Positions 60,004-64,000 of a stretch of DNA of 64,000 nt are shown here, piece by piece; the stretch's first letter is position 1, and each line of letters starts with the position of its first letter. A model generated the notes under the pieces. That model was not told the origin of the DNA. It did not search any database and saw only the letters and a list, made by a program, of their open reading frames with translations. The position numbers were made by a program, and so were the translations under genes. Source of the stretch: Streptomyces sp. NBC_01439 (GTDB taxonomy: Bacteria; Actinomycetota; Actinomycetes; Streptomycetales; Streptomycetaceae); the NCBI RefSeq assembly GCF_036227605.1, contig NZ_CP109487.1, positions 5,247,001-5,311,000 of the forward strand, read 5' to 3'.

Positions 60004-61302
60004 GTGAAGGGCCGTTACCTGAGCCTGGCCGCGTCCGGCGCCGTGCTGTGCCTGACTGCCGTGACGCTGACGGGCTGCGGAGCCCTCGACGGGCTCACCG
60101 GAGACAACGAGGTGACCCTGCGGGTCGTGGCGGCTGACTACGGGGACAATCCGCAGAACTCCTCCGAGGCGTACTGGAAGGACCTCGCCACGGGCTTCGA
60201 GAAGGCCAACCCGGGCACCAAGGTCGAGGTCAGCGTCTACTCCTGGTCCGAGGTCGACGCCAAGGTCGCCGAGATGGTCAAGGCCGGCAAGGCCCCCGAC
60301 ATAGCCCAGATCGGCGCCTACTCCGACTACGCGGCCGCCGGCAAGCTGTACTCGGCGGAAGAGCTGCTCTCCGTGAAGACCGAGGCCGACTTCCTCGGGC
60401 CGCTCGCGGACGCCGGCAAGGTCAAGCAGGTCCAGTACGGCATGCCCTTCGTCTCCAGCACCCGGCTGCTCTTCTACAACGAGAAGCTGCTCGCCGACGC
60501 CGGTGTGATCGGCAAGGACGCCAAGGGATGGCAGCCGAAGAGCTGGGCGGACCTCGAAGCCGCGGCCAAGAAGCTCAAGGCCGCGAACGTGCCCACCCCC
60601 TTCGCGCTGCCGCTGGGCCGCGAGGAGGCGCAGGCCGAGACGATGATGTGGATGCTCGCGGGCGGTGGCGGCTACACCGACAACGAGGAGTCGTACGCGA
60701 TCGACTCCGCCCCCAACGTCAAGGCGCTGGAGTTCCTGCGGGACAAGATGGTCGGCCAGGGGCTGACCGGCCCCGTGGAGCCCGGCAAGCTGGACCGGCA
60801 GGCCGCCTTCGACGGCTTCACCAAGGGCGAGGTCGGCATGCTCAACGGGCACCCGACACTGCTCAAGCAGGCCGCGGCCAAGGGTGTGAAGTTCGGCATG
60901 GTGCCGCTGCCCACCTCCGACGGCAGCGACCAGCCCGCGATGGGCGTGGCGGACTGGATCATGGCCTTCAAGAACGGCCACCGCCAGGAATCCGGCAAGT
61001 TCCTGGACTTCCTGTACCAGCCGAAGAACGTGACGGCCTTCACCGAGAAGTACGACCTGCTGCCCGCCACCACCAGCGGCTACCAGGCCAAGCAGGCCGC
61101 CACCGGCGGCTCGTCCGCGCAGCTGAAGCCCTTCCTCACGGCACTGCCCAGCTCCCGGCTGTACCCGGTCGGCAAGAAGTCCTGGGCGGGCGTCAGCGAG
61201 GACATCAAGCAGAACATCGGCAAGACCGTCCAGCCCGGCGGACAGCCCGCGAAGGTGCTGGAGCAGATCGCCAGGGCCGCCCGCGCGTCCGACCCGCGCT
61301 GA
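60004..61302 (+). CDS. Extracellular sugar-binding lipoprotein (ABC importer component)
   Basis: A 432-residue solute-binding protein of family 1. The signal peptide ends in lipobox LTGCGALDG (Cys ~25). The mature protein shows YWKDLATGFEKANPGTKVEV, APDIAQIGAYSDYAAAGKLY, YGMPFVSSTRLLFYNEKLLA, FTKGEVGMLNGHP and WIMAFKNGHRQESGKFLDFL, typical of carbohydrate binders. No permease genes follow, so it is an orphan binding protein or works with distant permeases and MsiK. Two DasR-like sites upstream suggest an amino-sugar ligand. GTG 60004 has GGAG 6-9 nt upstream. Confidence 0.9.
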   Translation: MKGRYLSLAASGAVLCLTAVTLTGCGALDGLTGDNEVTLRVVAADYGDNPQNSSEAYWKDLATGFEKANPGTKVEVSVYSWSEVDAKVAEMVKAGKAPDIAQIGAYSDYAAAGKLYSAEELLSVKTEADFLGPLADAGKVKQVQYGMPFVSSTRLLFYNEKLLADAGVIGKDAKGWQPKSWADLEAAAKKLKAANVPTPFALPLGREEAQAETMMWMLAGGGGYTDNEESYAIDSAPNVKALEFLRDKMVGQGLTGPVEPGKLDRQAAFDGFTKGEVGMLNGHPTLLKQAAAKGVKFGMVPLPTSDGSDQPAMGVADWIMAFKNGHRQESGKFLDFLYQPKNVTAFTEKYDLLPATTSGYQAKQAATGGSSAQLKPFLTALPSSRLYPVGKKSWAGVSEDIKQNIGKTVQPGGQPAKVLEQIARAARASDPR

Positions 61303-61349
61303 CCGGTGGCGGCGGGCCGGGTGTCAGAGCGCGGCGTTAATCTGGCGGT

Positions 61350-61586
61350 ATGACGGACGAGGGGCAGCTGACGGCCACGGAGGCCGCGGTGCTCGCGTAC
61401 GAGGGACGCACCTGGCCCGGGCCCGGAGCCAAGGAACGGGCCATCCGGGAAGGGCTGGGGATGACCCCCGTCCGCTACTACCAGTTGCTCAATGCACTGA
61501 TGGACGACCCGCGGGCCCTGGCGCACGCCCCGGGCACGGTGAACCGGCTGCGCAGGATCCGAGAGGCCCAGCGAGCCCGGCGATAG
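61350..61586 (+). CDS. DUF3263 domain protein
   Basis: A 78-residue protein, TATEAAVLAYEGRTWPGPGA, KERAIREGLGMTPVRYYQLL, NALMDDPRALAHAPGTVNRL. The sequence is a compact helical, HTH-like domain (DUF3263) conserved in actinobacteria, perhaps DNA binding. TAATCT lies 6 nt before the ATG and no ribosome binding site is visible, so a leaderless mRNA is likely. It precedes otsB by 39 bp. Confidence 0.88.
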   Translation: MTDEGQLTATEAAVLAYEGRTWPGPGAKERAIREGLGMTPVRYYQLLNALMDDPRALAHAPGTVNRLRRIREAQRARR

Positions 61587-61625
61587 CCGTAGCCGTGGCA
61601 CCGCCCGGCCGTTAGGGTCGTGCGT

Positions 61626-62474
61626 ATGGGGAGTCATCCGCACGACCTGCCGATGCCCGTCACCGCAGCCGGACGCGAGGGACTCGAAGCCCTGCTCCGC
61701 GCACCCCGCCGGTCCGTGGTCGCCCTGGACTTCGACGGCACCCTCGCCGACATCGTCCCGGACCCGGACCAGGCCCGAGCCCACCCCGGAGCCGTCCCGG
61801 CCCTGTCCGCACTCGCCCCCGAGGTCGACTCGGTGGCGGTGATCACCGGACGGCCGGCGGGCGTCGCCGTCCGCTACGGGGGCTTCGCCGGCGTCCCCGG
61901 CCTGCAGCACCTGGTCGTCCTCGGCCACTACGGAGCCGAACGGTGGGACGCGGTCAGCGGCATCGTCCACGCGCCCGCCGAGCACCCCGGGGTGGCGGCG
62001 GTCCGGGCGGAGCTGCCCGGGTTCCTGGATTCCATCGGGGCCTGGCGCGGCACCTGGATCGAGGAGAAGGGCCGGGCACTGGCCGTGCACACCCGCCGGG
62101 CGGCGGACCCGGCGGCGGCCTTCGCGGCGCTGCGGGAGCCGCTGGCGGAGCTCGCGGCGCGGCACGGGCTGATGGTCGAGCCGGGGCGTGCGGTGCTGGA
62201 ACTGAGGCCCCCCGGCATGGACAAGGGCGTCGCCCTGACCGAGTTCCTGGCGGAGCGGGACGCGGAGGCAGTGCTGTACGCGGGCGACGACCTGGGTGAC
62301 CTGGCGGCGTTCTCGGCCGTGGAGAAGGGCCGGGCCGACGGCCTGCCGGGGCTGCTGGTGTGCAGTGGCTCCGCGGAGGTGCCGGAGCTCGCCGCCCGGG
62401 CCGACCTGGTCCTCCCGGGCCCGGGCCCGGTCGCCGCCTTCCTGGCCGCCCTGGCCGAAGCCATCCGAAGCTGA
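61626..62474 (+). CDS. otsB: Trehalose-6-phosphate phosphatase
   Basis: OtsB dephosphorylates trehalose-6-phosphate. The 282-residue HAD phosphatase has VALDFDGTLADIVPDPDQA (nucleophile Asp in DxDGTL), VAVITGRPAGVAV (motif II Thr), KGRALAVHTRRA, MDKGVALTEFL (motif III Lys) and LYAGDDLGDLAAF (motif IV acidic pair). TAGGGT lies 7 nt before ATG 61626, implying leaderless transcription. It is convergent with otsA, separated by 192 bp of palindromic repeats. Confidence 0.94.
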   Translation: MGSHPHDLPMPVTAAGREGLEALLRAPRRSVVALDFDGTLADIVPDPDQARAHPGAVPALSALAPEVDSVAVITGRPAGVAVRYGGFAGVPGLQHLVVLGHYGAERWDAVSGIVHAPAEHPGVAAVRAELPGFLDSIGAWRGTWIEEKGRALAVHTRRAADPAAAFAALREPLAELAARHGLMVEPGRAVLELRPPGMDKGVALTEFLAERDAEAVLYAGDDLGDLAAFSAVEKGRADGLPGLLVCSGSAEVPELAARADLVLPGPGPVAAFLAALAEAIRS

Positions 62475-62478
62475 AGTT

Positions 62479-62643
62479 CAGCCCCTCCGGCGTTTGAGGA
62501 GCGGGGTCCGGGGCGGAGCCCCGGCAGCGGCGCCGTGGTCGGGGGCCAGCCCCCGAACCCCCGCGCCTCAAACGCCGGCGGGGCTGGATGGTGCGCCTCA
62601 AACGCCGGCGGGGCTGGATTTTCCAGCCGTCCGGCGTTTGAGG
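62479..62643. repeat. Four copies of a dispersed palindromic repeat between otsB and otsA
   Basis: The family word GCCTCAAACGCCGGCGGGGC occurs directly at 62565-62587 and 62595-62617 (a 30-bp tandem) and inverted at 62479-62499 and 62623-62643. GGGGTCCG-GGGCGGAGCCCC-type hairpins lie beside them. The block probably ends both convergent transcripts. Confidence 0.8.
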
Positions 62644-62666
62644 ACCGGGTCCGGGCAGAGCCCGGT

Positions 62667-64000
62667 TCAGGCAAGGGCCGAGAGCTGGGCCTCGAACCAG
62701 GCCGCCGGTGGGAGGGCCGTCGCCGCTGCCGCGAGGCGTTTGGTGCGTTCCGCGCGCTCAGCCGCCGGCATGGACAGCGCCACGTGCAGGGCCACGGCCG
62801 TTTCCGTCACGTCGTACGGGTTCACCTTCAGCGCGTCCTGGCGGAGCTCCTCGTACGCCCCCGCCCCCGTGGACAGCACCAGCGCGCACCCCGCCTCCGA
62901 CACCACCGGGATCTCCTTCGCCACCAGGTTCATCCCGTCCCGCACCGGGTTCACCAGCGCCACGTCCGCCAGCCGGTACGCCGCCAGCGAGCGTTCGAAG
63001 TCGTCCTTCACCGACACCAGCACCGGCTGCCACTCCGCCGTACCGAACTCCGCGTTGATCTCCGCCGCCAGATCCCGCACCGACTGCGTGTAGTCCCGGT
63101 ACACCCTCAGGTCCTGCCGCGACGGGTACGCCGACGCCAGGTGGACCACTCGGCCCCGCCATTCGGGGAAGTGGGTCAGGAGCTCCCGGTAGGCCAGCAG
63201 GCCGCGCAGGATGTTCTTCGACAGTTCCGTGCGGTCCACGCGGACGATCGTCTTCAGGTCTCCGACCTCGGCCCGCAGCTGCGCCAGTTTGTCGTCGACC
63301 CCGGGCCGGTGCGCCAGTTCCCGCAGCTCGGCGTCGTCCACTCCGAGGGGATACCTGGACACCCGCGTGAACCGTTTCTCGGCGCCGCTCTTCTTGTGCC
63401 TCACACCGGCCGGCTTCTCGCCCCTCGCGATGCCGCTCGCGTCGTCGATGTCCGCGCCGTCGATGAAGCCGTTCGCCCACTTCGAGGTGTGGAAGCCCAG
63501 CAGGTCCGCCCCCAGCATCCCCCACACCAGCTCCTTGCGGACGGTGTCCGGGAGCATGTCCATGAAGGGCGCCGACGCCCACGGCGTGTGCGTGAAGTGC
63601 GCGATCTTCAGATCCGGCCGCAGCTCGCGCAACTGCCCCGGAACCAGCGCCAGGTGGTAGTCCTGCACCAGAACGCGGGCGCCCTCCGCCGCCTCGTCCG
63701 CGAGGGCTTGCGCGAAGGCCCGGTTGTAGCGCCGGTACGACCCCCACCGCCGGTGGAACTCGGCGTCGAAGACCGGTTCGCGCGGGATGTCGTAGAGGTG
63801 GTGATGTGTGAACCACAGCACAGAATTGGCGATTCCGTTGTACGCGTCGTCATACATCGTGGGATCGATATCCAACATCCGGACGCCCGGCTCGGACGCG
63901 CCCCGGCGGACCGCTTCCCGGTCCGCGTCCGACAGCGCCGCGCAGATCCACAGCGCCTCCGGCTGCTCGGCGAGGGCCGTGGAGAGTCCGGAGACGAGAC
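62667..64000 (-). CDS. otsA: Trehalose-6-phosphate synthase, 5' end outside the window
   Basis: OtsA (GT20) makes trehalose-6-phosphate from a nucleotide-glucose and glucose-6-phosphate. The frame is open to the window edge, so about 30-40 N-terminal residues are missing; the visible part begins LVSGLSTALAEQPEALWICA. Seen are YNGIANSVLWFTHHHLYDIP, VLVQDYHLALVPGQLRELRP, FTHTPWASAPFMDMLPD, RVDRTELSKNILRGLLAYRE, ALVNPVRDGMNLVAKEIPVV and ALVLSTGAGAYEELRQDALK, all GT20 signatures. It ends 62667 after AAAATALPPAAWFEAQLSAL. Confidence 0.95.
   Translation of the reverse strand, partial: LVSGLSTALAEQPEALWICAALSDADREAVRRGASEPGVRMLDIDPTMYDDAYNGIANSVLWFTHHHLYDIPREPVFDAEFHRRWGSYRRYNRAFAQALADEAAEGARVLVQDYHLALVPGQLRELRPDLKIAHFTHTPWASAPFMDMLPDTVRKELVWGMLGADLLGFHTSKWANGFIDGADIDDASGIARGEKPAGVRHKKSGAEKRFTRVSRYPLGVDDAELRELAHRPGVDDKLAQLRAEVGDLKTIVRVDRTELSKNILRGLLAYRELLTHFPEWRGRVVHLASAYPSRQDLRVYRDYTQSVRDLAAEINAEFGTAEWQPVLVSVKDDFERSLAAYRLADVALVNPVRDGMNLVAKEIPVVSEAGCALVLSTGAGAYEELRQDALKVNPYDVTETAVALHVALSMPAAERAERTKRLAAAATALPPAAWFEAQLSALA

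Overview
The window is chromosomal DNA of a Streptomyces species or close relative. GC content is very high with strong third-position GC bias. The gene set and order match the conserved Streptomyces core: mshA, gpm, phoU/phoR-phoP, carD, ispD-ispF-cysS-rlmB, msiK, senR-senS/hbpS, cdgB, nagA-nagK, otsB-otsA. From memory these correspond roughly to SCO4200-SCO4290 of S. coelicolor; that numbering is recollection and was not searched.

Layout. Positions 1-10.4 kb hold a partial acetyltransferase, an XRE regulator with a palindromic operator, an HbhA-like protein, DUF2516, a receiver/PP2C phosphatase, an NlpC/P60 hydrolase, a methyltransferase, mycothiol glycosyltransferase MshA, YbjN, DUF4396 and an MFS transporter. 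gpm (10551-11312) is followed by an integrated element of about 8.7 kb (about 11371-20094). The element carries a tyrosine integrase, an excisionase, a coupled cassette (sigma-like factor, HNH nuclease, P-loop ATPase), a GntR regulator coupled to a small P-loop kinase, and a YozE-like protein. It has no FtsK-type transfer gene and no RepSA-type initiator. Its non-coding DNA is packed with inverted clusters of 7-bp repeats.

From 20.3 to 36.9 kb the chromosome resumes: membrane and secreted proteins, a 49-residue Cys-rich peptide, phosphate regulation (phoU divergent from phoR-phoP), a DUF461 lipoprotein, CarD, the MEP-pathway genes ispD-ispF, cysS, rlmB, a DoxX-type protein, a nucleotidyltransferase, the shared sugar-ABC ATPase MsiK, a truncated TnpB and tRNA-Thr(TGT). 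From 36.9 to 46.7 kb is more variable: an FAD oxidoreductase, a repeat-filled gap, a small-molecule kinase plus acetyltransferase, a decayed RiPP-type methyltransferase next to a DUF5753 regulator/DUF6879 pair, a dehydrogenase, a pentapeptide-repeat protein and a GH26-like hydrolase.

From 46.7 to 64 kb are the haem-sensing SenS-SenR/HbpS set with a perfect palindrome in the divergent promoter, an M1 peptidase, TerD, ArfB, a flavin reductase, the diguanylate cyclase CdgB with a BldD-like palindrome, a carbohydrate-binding membrane protein, and a DasR-type amino-sugar locus (nagA, nagK, divergent sugar-binding lipoprotein) with two DasR-like sites. It ends with trehalose synthesis (otsB and the 5'-truncated otsA). 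Several genes have a -10-like hexamer only 6-7 nt before the start codon, suggesting leaderless mRNAs.
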